Source: Cyanodermella asteris (lineage: Eukaryota; Ascomycota; Lecanoromycetes; Ostropales; Stictidaceae). Taken from it: 64,000 nt of DNA. Under the pieces are notes generated by a model that did not search any database, was not told where the DNA came from, and saw only the letters and a list, made by a program, of their open reading frames with translations. The stretch spans positions 646,855 through 710,854 of the forward strand of contig UYJD01000012.1 in assembly GCA_900618795.1 (NCBI GenBank). The letters run 5' to 3'. Positions 1 to 12,107 of this stretch are shown here, one piece after another. A program made the position numbers and the translations under genes. Numbering within the stretch: the first letter of the stretch is position 1; each line of letters begins with the position of its first letter.

Positions 1-1346
1 AGCCCATAGCTTGAAAGCGCTCATGCACCTAATTATTCAGACGCGAAAGCAAGTTGGTGAATTGCAGCCTGATGAGTTCAACACTCAATATGCAGCGGAA
101 GAGTGTGCCTTTTGGTACAAAGGCGGTGCGGATCCGACGTGTAGTACACTATTACCCGTAAAGCCGCTTCACCTCAAAGGCTTGCAGCTCGTTCCCGCAA
201 GCCAGGAAGCAACCGACGCGCATCTGATGCCTCATTTCACTCAACCAAACGTAGCGCTCTCCCGACCAGGCACGCCAGCATCAGTGCGAAAACGAGTTTT
301 GGTATGTTCTTACTCTTTGCGCCAATTTCTGCCTTCTATACGTAATCTGACCAAATCAGGATCCAGCGATGGACTTGCCGGACAGCCTTCCGAAGCGACC
401 ACGTACGAACGGTGCTGGACATGACCTGCATTCATCAATTCTTGCCAAGAACTCAATGCCGTCCACTGCAACGCAGACTCAGAGCCAAAATGCCACCGCA
501 AGCACTCAAAGCGTTGCGCAAGCTTTGCCCGGCAGCGGCGTTTCTGCCGAGTCGCAGCTTGAGGAGTACGAAAAGATGATCCCGAAAATTGCGGATGTGC
601 TTGACAGAACAAAGGAGAAGCTTCGTATCACCCTCAATGAGAGAGATGATATTCAAAAACTGAAGGAACGTGCGGAGAAACAGCTGCAGACCGAGCGTGA
701 CAACAACGAAAAGCTCAGGACGGAGCGGGAGGAGATCAAGGTTCTGCTCGACCGAGCGAAGAAAGACCTCGCCGATATTGCCGCTCCGACTGGGGACGAG
801 GGTCAAGACGAGGTGCAAAAGTTGAACGCAATATTGGCCTCCGAGAAACAACGCGTTGCAACCCTCACGGAAGAGCTCGACAGCGCACGGAAAGGCCAGC
901 TTGCAACGCTCGAGAAGCAAGTCCAAAACCAAAAGGCCGAGCTCGATTTTTTGCGCGCTCAATACCAGGATCGAGACTCGGACCTTGGGCGCTCGATCCA
1001 GGAGTTGGCTGACGAGAAGGAAGAAGGCCGCAAATTGAGGGCTAAGTTGGAAAATCTACGGGCAGCAGAGGAAAATGCAAAGACTCGAGCGAGCAGTGAG
1101 GCTGCAAATGTCAAGTATCTCAAGGCGGAGGTTGCAAGCTTGAAGCAAGCTACACAGAAGAGAGAGCGAGAGAGGGGCAGGGGCATGAATACGAGGAGTG
1201 GTAGCACAGCTCCGAGGTCACCGAGGGTGGCTGGTAGCCCTGCTGGGTCGAGAGTCGTGAGCAGACACGGTAGCCCCGTGAGGCGAGATGGTGTTGCTGG
1301 GCGCAGAGGTAGACAGATGCAGCCTCTGAGCGATAGGCTGGCATAG
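1..1346 (+). CDS. HDA1-complex subunit 2/3-like coiled-coil protein, 3' part only
   Basis: The gene enters from the left edge. Exon 1 is open from base 2 to 301. An intron at 302-359 has a GTATGT donor, a CTGACC branch and a CAG acceptor. Exon 2 runs 360-1346, giving 428 visible residues. The first 100 residues include an EECAFWYKGGADPTC segment, which I recall as resembling fungal class II histone deacetylase complex subunits 2 and 3. A basic, low-complexity linker follows. A long heptad-rich region (about visible residues 170-370) then predicts a coiled coil, and the tail is Arg/Ser/Gly-rich and basic. Hda2/Hda3 proteins scaffold the Hda1 deacetylase in the nucleus and end in coiled coils, which fits. 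The family call is from memory of one motif, so it could be another coiled-coil protein. The exon structure is clear. Confidence 0.55.
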
Positions 1347-2111
1347 TGGTCAGATTATATCGATGCTAACAGAAGTGCGAGCGAGTCACGGAGGAAGCAT
1401 GAGAGTCCAAGCATTGACCAGGCGTTCTGAGCAAGTCTCTGTCAGTCGTGGTCTCTATCCAGGTCATCAAGGCCTGCTGGGGTACTTGGGCCATGGACGC
1501 CTGCTATGGGGAGAGGTTCTGCCAGATTAATTCGTTTCCCACATCCTGCAGATCTATCCTCCGCGTTGCATTAGCACGTATTAGACGTGTTTACATATTA
1601 TTGATATCAAATGACATCAGATACGACTGTCACCACCAGAGTCTTCGACTGCTAGGTAGTAGTTCTCACTAATAGAGTGCCATCGTTTGGTCGCCTCGTT
1701 TGGTCGCCTATTACGCACTAGACCAATCCAGAGTTCGAACGCAGGTATATTTCACTGCCAGTCTAGTCTTACGTAGCATCAGATGGACTCATGCTCGTAT
1801 TAATGTGAGTTGAAGTTGTTGCGGGTTGAGATCATGATTATGTAACTCAATTTCTGTGTCCAAGCTCATACCTCGGGCTTCCACGCCAACGACGAGTAGC
1901 TAGTTGGCCAGCCGGCAATCACCATTAATTGACGCACTATCCCGCTCCACGAGGACCTCCACCTAGCGTGTGTCTTGAGAGAGTTCTAACTCCTGTCCGG
2001 GATTGATTCACCTCTCCACAAATCATCGGTCCCGAAACCCAATTCGCACCACATCTCACACACACACACTCTCTCTCTCTCAACCCAACCCGTCTCCGAA
2101 CACCGTCCAAC
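1347..2111. other. intergenic stretch
   Basis: I see no gene here. It is moderately AT-rich 3' flank followed by the 5' leader of the next gene. A GTTCGAAC match near 1732 has no cloverleaf around it. Confidence 0.6.
2057..2081 (+). repeat. (CA)n(CT)n microsatellite in a 5' leader
   Basis: A short CA run passes directly into a CT run about 30 bases before the start codon at 2112. Pyrimidine-rich leaders are common in fungal promoters, so this probably lies in the 5' UTR of the downstream gene. Confidence 0.8.
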
Positions 2112-2609
2112 ATGTCCGACGCGCCAATCGAGATAGCCTCCACAATCCAATCGACCTCCATCAACCGCGCCCCCAGCCCGACCCACGACCTCAACCCCTC
2201 CACCGCCGCCTCGAAAAAGTACCCCATCGCCGACGCCCACCACGGCGAAACCGCCCACTCCCTCCCCTCGTCCCCGACCTTCTCCCCGCCGACCCGCCCG
2301 GCAAAGCGCCGTCCGCCGAGGAACACGCCGCCGCTGCCCGACCTGCGCTTCGAGCAGTCCTACCTCGCGTCGATACGGCACGCGAACACCTGGCGGCAGG
2401 TTGCGTGGATCACGGCGAGGGACCAGGTCGTGTTGCCGCTGGTGCAGGGGACGCTGTGGACGCTGGTGCAGGCCGGGTGGAGGTACTGGAATCAGGGGGC
2501 CAGGTTTGCGGGCCGGGGCGTGGGCGCGAGGATACGCCGGTGGTGGTGGGATGTTAACGGGTGGAAGGTTCCGCGGGAGGGGACGCAGGGTTTTAAGAGG
2601 TTTGGATGA
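2112..2609 (+). CDS. DUF1770-like small fungal protein
   Basis: A single-exon frame of 165 residues. The first 75 residues are disordered and rich in Ser and Pro. A conserved-looking block, PPLPDLRFEQSYLASI (about residues 77-92), follows, then a Trp-rich helical stretch and a basic end. The PLPDLRFEQSYL motif is what I recall for fungal DUF1770 proteins, which are short and of unknown function. The start codon follows a CT-rich leader and no better upstream ATG is seen. The sequence is unusually GC-rich and CC-biased, which also opens long false frames on the other strand. No function can be inferred. Confidence 0.6.
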   Translation: MSDAPIEIASTIQSTSINRAPSPTHDLNPSTAASKKYPIADAHHGETAHSLPSSPTFSPPTRPAKRRPPRNTPPLPDLRFEQSYLASIRHANTWRQVAWITARDQVVLPLVQGTLWTLVQAGWRYWNQGARFAGRGVGARIRRWWWDVNGWKVPREGTQGFKRFG

Positions 2610-3133
2610 GGCGCCGGGTTCGCGTTGTGGGAATAATTGGAACGTGATGCGCTTCGGAGAGAAACAGACCGGACATGTGTATACGAACTGGATAGGCTGG
2701 ATTTTGGTGGTGGGATTGCCGAGAAACACTCTCTCGACTGCAAAGCGGTCCGTCGAGCCCTGTCGATTGACAGAATCCATACGGGCTTTTGTCGATGGTG
2801 GTGATGGAAAGAGGTAGCAAATTTCGTGGCGTGTCTCCCACCTTCAACTGAGAGTGCTCGTCACGTAGGTAATGTGTCGTGCAGCATCATCAGTTTCACA
2901 ACAGAAGCATTCTTGGAGGCATGACATCGAGGAAACAAGTCGAATTTGGTGACACACAGGCTGGATTGCTCATTCGAGCAGCCGAGCTACGCTAATATTA
3001 GGGACTGGGTGAACCTCAAGGAAGAGAACGAGCATGCAAATGTGTGAGATAATCAATTTTGAACATTCAACAAATACGTTCAAATCAAGAATATAACTGC
3101 ACTGCTGATCTCCCTATACATGAATCCTCCTCT
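2610..3133. other. intergenic stretch between convergent genes
   Basis: Shared 3' region of the DUF1770-like gene and the monooxygenase gene. I see no further gene. Confidence 0.6.
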
Positions 3134-5280
3134 TCAGACCCTAAGGGCGAGCCATCTGCTCAGGAAGCCTTCTACCGTCTTTCCATCTTCCAAGCTTGCG
3201 ACCGTTGCGACCACTTGATCAGGCCTGAGAACCACCATGGCGCCGACTTGCGGATCAACGCCGTAGAGAGCGTAAGCGTCTTCGGCCCTCTTTTGCGAGC
3301 CCCACTTCGCCAGATCTCCTTTTCCACGTGCAGCCTGTCCGGGGAATGCCGAAAAGAAATTCATCTCTGCATCCTCGTATACTTCCGGTGGCAGCTCGTC
3401 CCAATCGATACCTCGAATGTCCTCGAGCGGATGGATGATGATCAGCTCCAGCATGGTCTTCGCAAACTGGCGAGCAAGCTTGGAAGCAAAGCTGATAGCC
3501 CGGGCCGATCGACCCTTGGACTCTCTGAGGTCCTTCGAGGTAAGGATCAGAATCCTGAACCGGCCGTTGGACGGTAGTGTTTCGTGGATATCTGTAGGCC
3601 GACCGTCGGTGTGTCGTAGTACACGAACGGGGAGAAGCCTCCTTCCTGGTCGGAGGGCGCCGGCAAGGTAGTCTTCGCTCTGTACCAAATTGGCGACGTC
3701 TTGCTTTACCAGGCCGCTCTCATCGTATTCGATACCGCATCCGCTGGTGAATCCGTGCCCGATTCGCCATACTTCATTCAGCTGCTCTTGAGTCATGCTG
3801 CCTTCTGCCTTTGTCTCGTCTCCGACTTTGCGGGAGAAGGCAACGGAGAGAGCCTTGTCGTAATCGATGAGTTGCCGAGCTACTTGCTTTCGCTCGCCCT
3901 CGTACGAGTCGAGGAGCTCAATCGCTTGATCCCTGGGCGTTACACCTTGCAGGAAGTGCGCAAGCTTCCACGACAGGTTGTAGGCATCCATCATGCTGAC
4001 GTTCATGCCCTGACCCGCCTTTGGAGAGTGTGTATGGCAAGCATCCCCAGCCAGAAACACTCTCGGGACGCCGTGCGAATCCTTCACGCTGAAAGACTCG
4101 CACATGCGCTGCCCGATCTCGTATGCTGCCCACCAATCTGGTTGCGTCCCGTCACGCATCTTGATGCCGTAGGGCTGCAGGACTTGGTTCGCTTGGCCGA
4201 TGATCCGCTCGACGGAAACGCGTTGTCGCTTCTCCCTCGCCACACGCTTCGCTTCCTCAATCGACACGTTCGCGGGCGGTGTCTCGTCGGAATCGGTCTC
4301 TTCCATGTGTACGTATAGTCGAGTCAGGTATTCGCCGGTCGCGATTTGCTCCCTGGGTATGATCATGACGGAGCCGGCGGAGCTCTGAACCATTGACTTC
4401 CGGCGAACGTCGGGGAATTTGGTGTCCGCGATGAAGTCCATCACTCCCCAGATGTACTCGCGGCTTTCGCCTTCAAGCTTGATGCCAACGGATCGTCTGA
4501 CCTGAGAGTGGGCTCCATCGGCACCAACAAGGTGCTTGCAGCGGATCGTGTGCTTGCCAGGTGTCAAGGACTGGTTCTCTGCCGTTGTCTCGCCCTTTTC
4601 GACTTGGATGACCACCGGATGGTCCGCATCTCCAGTCTCATCGACCTCCACAGAAAGTAACGACGTGCTTCTCTCGATTCCCCTCTTCGAGTAACGCTTA
4701 AGATCGTCATCAAATATCCTCTCTATCCTACCTTGATGGATGGTGGTCTCGTGCGGAAACGTAGACGGGACATCGACATCAGGGCCGTATGACGACCGCT
4801 GGATACCACCACCTTGCTTCGGATCCCAAAACGATATCTCCCAGAACTGGCATCCTTGGTCGATGATTTCAGGGTGAAGGCCTAGACTCTTGATGACCTC
4901 TTCGGTTCGAGGCTGCAGACCGTCGGCCTGGCCAGATCGGAGAGTGCCAGGCTTGCTGTCGATGCATAGTAGTCTGGAGTCGGAGAGGCCGTAGCGCGCG
5001 AGCAACAGTGTTGCAAGAAGGCCGCTGGGTCCAGCCTAGAAAGAATCAGCGCTCATCTCATTTTGGGTGGCGTTATCCGTCTCCACATTTGGCTTGAGAC
5101 GGCATTGCCGTGATATCCCAGTTCGAGATAGGACGTGCTTACCCCTACAACAACCACGTCATACTTGGCTGCATCGGATGCGTTGGATTCGCCACCGGCG
5201 AGGTCGGGCAAAGGAATGGCATACGAAGGTTGCACGCGAAGCTCTCTCTGCGAAGTCGAGACTTCAGTATACACAGGCAT
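3134..5280 (-). CDS. FAD-dependent aromatic monooxygenase, phenol 2-monooxygenase-like
   Basis: Two exons encode 679 residues: 5143-5280 (46 codons, starting MPVYTEVS) and 3134-5035. The intron at 5036-5142 has GTAAGC and CTAG ends. It splits the dinucleotide-binding loop, so VVVVG of exon 1 joins AGPSGLLAT of exon 2 to give GxGxxG at about residues 46-51. The second FAD motif, VFLAGDACHTHSPKAGQG, precedes a long helix. The last 200 residues match the thioredoxin-like dimerisation domain of phenol hydroxylase and end in a MVVLRPDQVVATV strand. Family enzymes hydroxylate phenolic rings using NADPH and O2. The length is close to the 660-690 residues usual for the family. The substrate cannot be read from sequence; polyketide tailoring is an alternative to phenol breakdown. 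A broken relative lies at 57.7-59.9 kb. Confidence 0.88.
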
Positions 5281-6299
5281 CGCACCAAGTAACGAACGCG
5301 AAGATCTGATTTTACAGCAGTAGAGGCAGCCAAAAAGGCACAGGGAATCTGATGTTAAAGAGCGACCAAGTACAATTTTCGAAGAAAGAGATGCACCTAA
5401 CTCTTCGCGAGCTTCCATCTGTCAGCTTTCGATGCAGATTATACCATCCCATGTAATGCTGTCCGTAATCCGGAGGCCCCAATACCAGCAGACCAACCAA
5501 AGCCCGATTACCAGACGTTTAGTAAACCTGGTAAAATGTGCTTTCCCCACATGTGCCGTGAGGAGGCCGCGTGCCGCACGTCCTACGACCGGGATGAGGC
5601 TCGGTAGATGCGGAAGGCGGGAGGTAGATCCGGATGCTGGCCTGCCGACAAATTCACAGCAAAGGACGCCGAGGAGGAGGGGTGAATCGGCTTGTCATGG
5701 ATGGACAGGAGACAAATCGTGCTCGTGAGATGCTCATCGTTGCACGAGAACATCAAGCAAGTGCTGGGCTCATCTCGAAATGTTCCCCGTTCCCTTCCGG
5801 AGAACGCAGCGTGGGTTTACCTCAACTGGCTGGGCCCTTCTTCACGTTTCAACGACGCCAAGACCTCACCCCAAACGCAAGAAAACAAGATATCTACGTG
5901 CGGCTGGTGCTAAGAGACTCTTTCTGCGTCCTCTCCATAGACCACAAGACACACATAACCTGCTTTGCCTAGGTGAGTGATCAAGTTTGTGGACGGCGGC
6001 CTCTATCTACCTGCTTTACTCGACTTGCATGTAATGGACCCGGGAAACGAGCAAGAGCGAAAAGCGGAGTTGATTTTCTCGTGAGCAGAACTCTCGCATG
6101 GCGGAGAAAATGCCTTGATGCAGTTTCACCAGTGCAGCTTCACTTTACATGCAGTGTCCGAGTTCGCCCATTGAGATCGAGACGAGCAAGTCAGATAATC
6201 AAAAGATGCAGTCACTTCCAGAGTCTTCGCTTCTATATCCTAAACCATGACATAACGCTTCAACGCCCAGTAATCATGATGCAAGACATTCGGGACTCT
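5281..6299. other. intergenic stretch
   Basis: Promoter side of the monooxygenase gene and 3' side of the LysM gene. The small open frames here show no recognisable domain or codon bias. I see nothing else. Confidence 0.55.
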
Positions 6300-8207
6300 T
6301 CATCTCTTCGCACCGGCCTCAAAGACTTTCCCAACCGGCGGAAACCTCTCTCTCAATAGCCGCTCTTCCTCCTCCCTCGCGCTGACTGCCACAGCACCAG
6401 CACCAGCACCATCCAAAACCCCGTGTCCCTCTGATTCCCACGCGTCCCCACCACGTGGAGTCCTAGCTGGGCTCGCATTCAGGTCCCAATTGTCTGTCAA
6501 TTCGATCAAATCTCCTTCTCCAGTATTTGCCCGCCCTCGCCCCCGCATCTCTGGGGTCGATAGACCAGCTTTTACTTTGCCTCCAGCTTTCCGTAGCCAG
6601 CCCTCAACTGCACCCGCCATAGCTTCAACACTTGTGACCGAATCGGTAGCGGACAGAGTGCTGACGCGATCAAAAGACATTCGTGGTCCGGCATTTCCGG
6701 GACGCAATGGCATGGTTGCCGATCGTGAATGAGCATGATTTGTCGGAACAGGCGATTCAGGACCCGATATCGCAAGAAGAGGCAGGTGCGTGGCGACAAA
6801 CTTGTTCAATTCGTCTGGAGCGGGACCGCGAACGTTCGAGTGCAGACTCCCAACACCGCCGGTTCGGAAGATCGGGGGCTTGAAGTTCGGATTGAGGCGG
6901 GAGGTGCTGGAGTTGGCGCGTGATGGACGGACAGGTCGGGCGGGAGAGGCTGTTTGGCGCGGCGAGGTATGCGTGGAGGAATTCAAGGCCGAACTGGCAT
7001 TTGCAGGAGGGATGTCGAATGCTACGGATTGCGGTGGTGAAGTGTCCGAGTAGCCGCTGGATTTCCGACGAGCCGGTGGAAACCAGCCGAGCATTCGTCG
7101 AGGTATTCGTCCGATCTCGACAGGATCTGGTGATGACGGTAGCTTCACCCAGGAGTCGTGTTTCCAAGGTTGCTCTTCGGTCGGAACGGAAGAATCTCGT
7201 TGGGCTTTTGCCTCTGCGACATGGTAGTCTCCACTCCCATTCGCCTGCTTCGGCACCTCCTCTGCACCGGCAGATAATTCGAGATCGCGCAACTCTGTTG
7301 ATTCTGTCTTGATGCCCCGAATAGCACAAGCATCGACCGGTAGGTATGCCACTTTCCTCACTTGGATCGAGTCGTTCGCCCATAACCTGTTCGTCTTCCG
7401 GACAACCGTCTGGGTACAGTTGTACCTGACACTCAAACCAGCCACACTATCTGTCGGTTGCACTTTGTGGACATATACCAATGCGTCGTCACTCCCAAGC
7501 GTGGGACTAGGGATGCTATCCCTCCTTTCCAAGCTATTCCGCCGCTTATATCGCCCCGATGCATCCTTGCCCTCGTCGCCTATCCCAGCTAGCAGTTTCT
7601 TCCTCTTCTCAGCCTGCACCTTTGCCAACCTCTCCTCCCTGCTGCCGACCGCCAGAGTCTCAATCGTCATTGGCGCATCCGCTTCCGGGGCCGGACCCCA
7701 CGGCTGGTCGGGGACACTTAAGCTATAATTCCTCCGATGCTGGCCTGTCTTACTGCCAGCACCTTTCCGTGTGCTGCCATCTGACGTCAAAGGCGTGCCG
7801 GGCTCGATGACATTATTCCCTAGCAATGTGCTCGCGACGCCTTGCAGCCCCGCCCAACTAGTTTCCCATAGACTCGAACTCTTAGGCCGCTGCTGACCAG
7901 ACGGAATCTGCAGGCCAAACGACCTTGACGCCGAACGGGAAGTTGACTGCTGTTGTGCTATTGACCCGTCCGTCGTGGCTGATGTCCCTCGACTCGGGTG
8001 TCTGGCGGGAATCGGTGAGCGGGAGCGGGCGCCCGAGAAGGCGGACGAGACTGCATTTTGAAGGGCAGCAGAATTGGCTGAGGCAGTGGAAGCTTGTAGC
8101 GTAGAACGCGAGCCGGAGCCTGCAGGGGGGTCGTCAAGCTGGTCCGAATCGTCTTCAATGGAGATGAGGCGGCGCACACGAGGCCGTAAGGATGGATTCG
8201 CGCTCAT
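6300..8207 (-). CDS. intracellular LysM-domain protein
   Basis: A single exon of 635 residues. One LysM-like module lies at about residues 244-290 (YVHKVQPTDSVAGLSVRYN, then ending in a KVAYLPV strand). It is flanked by long Ser/Pro/Arg-rich disordered regions. No signal peptide is visible, so it is probably not a secreted chitin-binding LysM effector. Filamentous fungi carry a conserved cytosolic LysM protein of this layout whose role is unclear. A basic patch (about residues 190-205, EERLAKVQAEKRKKLL) precedes the domain. The start at 8207 is the first ATG and is followed by an acidic N-terminus (SIEDDSDQLDD). The 3' end is at 6300. Confidence 0.8.
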   Translation of the reverse strand: MSANPSLRPRVRRLISIEDDSDQLDDPPAGSGSRSTLQASTASANSAALQNAVSSAFSGARSRSPIPARHPSRGTSATTDGSIAQQQSTSRSASRSFGLQIPSGQQRPKSSSLWETSWAGLQGVASTLLGNNVIEPGTPLTSDGSTRKGAGSKTGQHRRNYSLSVPDQPWGPAPEADAPMTIETLAVGSREERLAKVQAEKRKKLLAGIGDEGKDASGRYKRRNSLERRDSIPSPTLGSDDALVYVHKVQPTDSVAGLSVRYNCTQTVVRKTNRLWANDSIQVRKVAYLPVDACAIRGIKTESTELRDLELSAGAEEVPKQANGSGDYHVAEAKAQRDSSVPTEEQPWKHDSWVKLPSSPDPVEIGRIPRRMLGWFPPARRKSSGYSDTSPPQSVAFDIPPANASSALNSSTHTSPRQTASPARPVRPSRANSSTSRLNPNFKPPIFRTGGVGSLHSNVRGPAPDELNKFVATHLPLLAISGPESPVPTNHAHSRSATMPLRPGNAGPRMSFDRVSTLSATDSVTSVEAMAGAVEGWLRKAGGKVKAGLSTPEMRGRGRANTGEGDLIELTDNWDLNASPARTPRGGDAWESEGHGVLDGAGAGAVAVSAREEEERLLRERFPPVGKVFEAGAKR

Positions 8208-8965
8208 GGCTGCTGGAGCGTTGGCAGCCAGGAGAGCGGTCTCAGGGATCGGCTGTCATGGAGGCGATGGCGCGACGACCAGAGCTAGGTTCCAGTCTAT
8301 GGTGGTTGGCCGAGGAACTGTAACGCAAAGTGATTGACAGGTGGACTGTTGTCGCGGAGCACTTACGTACTGCAACGGATTCAATGGAGGGACCCTTGAT
8401 CCCCCCCCCCCCGGCACGCTAAAAGCCGAGTCTGGGGTGAACCGGCGACCAGCTTCTAACTTTCTCTCCCTGCAGCAGGCATCAAGCAAGCATCTGAAAC
8501 TTGGTCCAGACAAGTCGGTTGCGATAATGTCGTACATTTCAGAGTTTTTTGCGTGAATATCAGATGTACGAGATGATCTGTCAAGCTCGCGAATGCGCAT
8601 CATCTCGCACTTTGGTCACACACGTTTTGAGCACAAGCACAGTCGAGATGCAGAATTTCTTTGATTTTGGGAGACAGGCCCGTCGAAAAACCTCAGAAAG
8701 AATGGCTTTGAACGCCATTTCAAAGCTTCCTGAGCATATCAAGTGCCTCACATTAGCTCGACCCATTACTTCAACCTCGCTCAACTGAAATATACCAATC
8801 TGATGGGGGCATGATTATCCGCCCACCTAATGATATTATGTACACGCTCTGATCCACGCCCAGACGCCAAGTTTCCCCAAGTGCGTGTCGATTTGGCCTA
8901 CCCGCGAAGTGTTCCGTCCATTCAGTCATAAGTATGTCCGAATCCAAAGATCGCAGCTCGGGAAA
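8208..8965. other. intergenic stretch with a 12-base C run
   Basis: Contains the promoter of the LysM gene and the 3' flank of the transcription-factor gene. A run of 12 C lies at 8401-8412. No gene is seen. Confidence 0.6.
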
Positions 8966-11900
8966 CTAACCCTGGCCACCATCCATGCCTGCTGCGGCCG
9001 AAATTGCGCTCAAATCACCCTGGTTGACTCCGAAGAACTGGAACCAATCTTCAGTATTCAGCGTCATGGGCACGGCAGGTCCACCTCTGCTGCTGTTCGA
9101 CCACGTATCGTCCGGGCTCATCTGGCCCTGGGTGTCGTTCCAGCCACTGGTGGTCATACCTGCTGGCAGCGGTTGACCGGCGTGGCCAACACTGCCGCGG
9201 TGCGCCTGCTGCATACCGGAAATTTGCTGAGCGCCCATAGTTGGCGTCTGCAACCCTGGCATTTGTAGCGCTGGATCAAGGTTGCCCTGAAGCGGGTTGC
9301 CCAGACCATACTGGTCGATCTGCATGTTAGAGGACTCTGGGAAGAGCTGTTGCGGCTGGAAATTCTCCCACAGCGCTTGAGAGATATTCGGGCTGTTTCG
9401 GGTGTGGAGGTAGATGTCGGGCGGAGTACCTGGAATAGAGTAAGACGGATTGAATGGAGTGGGAGATCGAGTATTGTTGCGTGAAGTACCGGAAGTGAGA
9501 AAAGCGGCATTCTGTCGCATGTTCGGCGACAGCGTAGACTGCGCAAGTCCTTGTCCCAATTCTCGTGATGGTGTGGCGGCAGGTGTCTGGGGTCGCGATC
9601 GCTCGAACGAGACCTGCGGTGCCGGGGCACCAGAATAATCAATGTTCATCTCGTCGAATGTACGTTTGTGTGATTCCTCATGTTGATTGTCAGCATTTGC
9701 ATCGCGGCCGCTGTGGTCTGGTTTGATCTTCTTGTGTCGCTTGCCAGCCGCCTTTTGCAGCCGCTCTTCCAGAACCTTGTTGCCGAGGATTGACAGGAAG
9801 AGGGTGTGAACCATCTTGGCCACGAGCCAGACCTTGGACACCTCCTTGAGTGCCTCCATGCAAATGTGCATGCGCTTTTGGGTCGCAGCCACAACGGCTT
9901 GATTTGTCGACCGCATCTGATACACGTGCATGATGAGGGCCGAGAAGAGACTGTAGACGCTGCGAGGCTATTAGCTCTGAAATAGTCAAGTGCAGCATGG
10001 GGACTTACATGAAGGCGGGGGTGTATTTGAGCTCATCGTTTTCTTGCAAAGCTTCCATAATTGCCGTGATCATACCAGCAGCATTGAAAGCAATCGTACG
10101 CGACGGATAAGCCGCATCGTCAGGATAGGCGCCAGGCCCTTGGTGTGTGGTTGCAGGTGGCATGTGTGCTCGATGCAGGAGACAGAGGGTGGTATAGTAG
10201 TTTGCGTGCAGCAATGCGGACCAAAAGTTGTGTTTGCTCTTTTCCCATTTGACCGTGTCAGGGCAGTTTTGCAGCCAGTCCGCCAAAGCCATGTCTGAAT
10301 GGGCAAGATTCATGGCGTTTTGCCGGCCCGCTTTGGTGGCCACAGAGTATTGTTGTGACAGAACCAGGCCCATAATCTCACAGAGTCTAACGTAATGTAG
10401 GAAGAATTGAGTGTGCGTTGGGTCTGGAGGGTATTCGGCCGGCGTGTCGCTCTCATCTTCAATAAAATCTTCCTCCGTGATCATCTCAACATCGGTGTCG
10501 TCGACGTTGATGTGAATGGGTCGACCAAGGGCGGTGGCAACAGACCTGTCACGGGTGAACAAGGTCCACCATATACGCTTCCAGATGCGCTTGTCGGCTC
10601 TGCTCAGCTGTGAGCTCTCGACGCTACGATGCATGCCCGAGCCTTGGGCCACGACTGTCGCAACCCGGGACCAGTAGAACACATTCTTGGTGACATCCTC
10701 GGGGCCCTCCCAGTACCAACCCATCAAGATGAGTGCCTGAACAATGGTGACGCGGTCGTCTTCATAGTTGGCATCATACAAGGCCTTTGCCCTCTTGTAA
10801 AAGGTCATGGCTGCGGGAGTGGTGGAGCCATTGGCGTCCATCAGCTGAGGGTTGGTGCATACCCTCGAACCGGCGAGAAGGATGGCCTGCAACAGCAGCA
10901 AGGACGGAGGATTCTTGGTGTCGCGATATCGACGCATGAATCTGCTTCGATTGATGCATGGCACCACCGGTGCTACCCAGATGAAGAATGCATCGACCAG
11001 CTCATCGCACAGTGCCCGTGGTGGCAGAAGGAAAGCACCGCGCTGGTGAAGAATCTGCAGTTCCACCTCGTCAAGCTCAGTCATGCGCGCCCGCGCGCCC
11101 CTGATCGAGTCGGGCAGAGGGTAGTGAACGACATCGACTGTGCCGGCACGATCGTGCACTAGCAGGGAGAGACTGGAGCTCTCCCCCAGATAGGCTACCC
11201 TGCCGGCCTCTCGTATGGGTGCCCTCGAGAATTTTGGCTTAGCCTGCTCTGCTGACAGACCGATGTTGCCTGGCTGGAGCGGGCTAGCAGGTTTGACTGG
11301 CGAAATGGGAACGCCATTGTTGTTGGTGTTGACTTGGGAGGGGGGCCTCTGAGGGAAGCTGCCGGCTTCTGAGGGCGACGTGGGCGAGTTGAGTTCTTCG
11401 CTGTGCGACGGTTAGCACTTGGGCTGGCAACAGGGTAAGCACACCGAGGAGCGCCGAGTGGCGAAACAGCAGATGAGCGGTGATGGGGGTTGCGAGTCCT
11501 CAACAAACCTTTCATTGTCCTTCTTGTTGGTGGTTTTCTTGCGCTTCGGGGCAGGGATCTTGCACTCTATGGAGAAGGCGACGCAATTCGTGCAGGGCAC
11601 TCCGAGGCTGGCGGCATCGCAACGAACCTGTCCTCGGTCAACATCGCAACGCCACCGGCAGGCACGCAAGATGGCGAGGCACTGTTCGAGGTTCGAAGGC
11701 AGCGCCACGCGGCAAATGCTAGGATTGTTAGGGGTTTTCTGTACGTACCTTCCTGGCATGACAAGTCTATAGGCGCAGAATGAAGCTCTGGTCAGCGCGC
11801 AAGTCCTAGATCCGAGGCTTTTCGCGCAGCAGCCGAGGCAGGGCGCAAAGGGACAAAAACGGATGCATATCAGGGAATGAATATCAGATCAGGTCTTACC

Positions 11901-12107
11901 TCACAGGCCCGAGAGGCGCGTTGCCTGCAATTATATCAAAAGTCAGCATTCCTGGCCTTTTGTAGCACGTCCTGGGCCCCCGTCTGGAGAGACTGACCTT
12001 CGAAAACTCGGATGATTAGCAGGACCACCCTGGGCATTGGCCGCAGCGCTGCCCGGATTGATCTGGGTGGGCGTGCTGCCGTTGCTGTTCTGATCGGTCG
12101 AACTCAT
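8966..12107 (-). CDS. Zn2Cys6 transcription factor, cutinase factor 1 / FarA-FarB type
   Basis: Six exons can be joined in frame: 11998-12107, 11900-11924, 11749-11766, 11509-11627, 10009-11400 and 8966-9959, giving 885 residues. The zinc cluster appears only after joining the micro-exons. The Cys residues are at about 44, 47, 54, 63, 66 and 73, with spacing C-x2-C-x6-C-x8-C-x2-C-x6-C (core CETCHARKVRCD). Donors are GTCAGT, GTAAGA, GTACGT, GTTTGT and GTAAGT. The middle carries the fungal_trans domain typical of Ctf1 (VAYLGESSSLSLL, then GRPIHINVDDTDVEM). The C-terminus is Gln/Asn/Pro-rich. Known relatives (Nectria CTF1, Aspergillus FarA/FarB) activate cutinase and fatty-acid breakdown genes through CCTCGG sites. 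A GTTAGT at the stop codon could be a donor for a further short exon. Confidence 0.88.

Noticed and set aside
1700-1760. Possible tRNA T-arm (GTTCGAAC)
   Set aside because: No pairing acceptor, D or anticodon stems are found around it.
11412-11759. Zinc cluster read directly through as ACRWRC...RGQVRC
   Set aside because: The spacing is wrong. A strong GTACGT donor and a TTGAC branch before CAG show that this stretch is intron; the spliced form gives perfect spacing.
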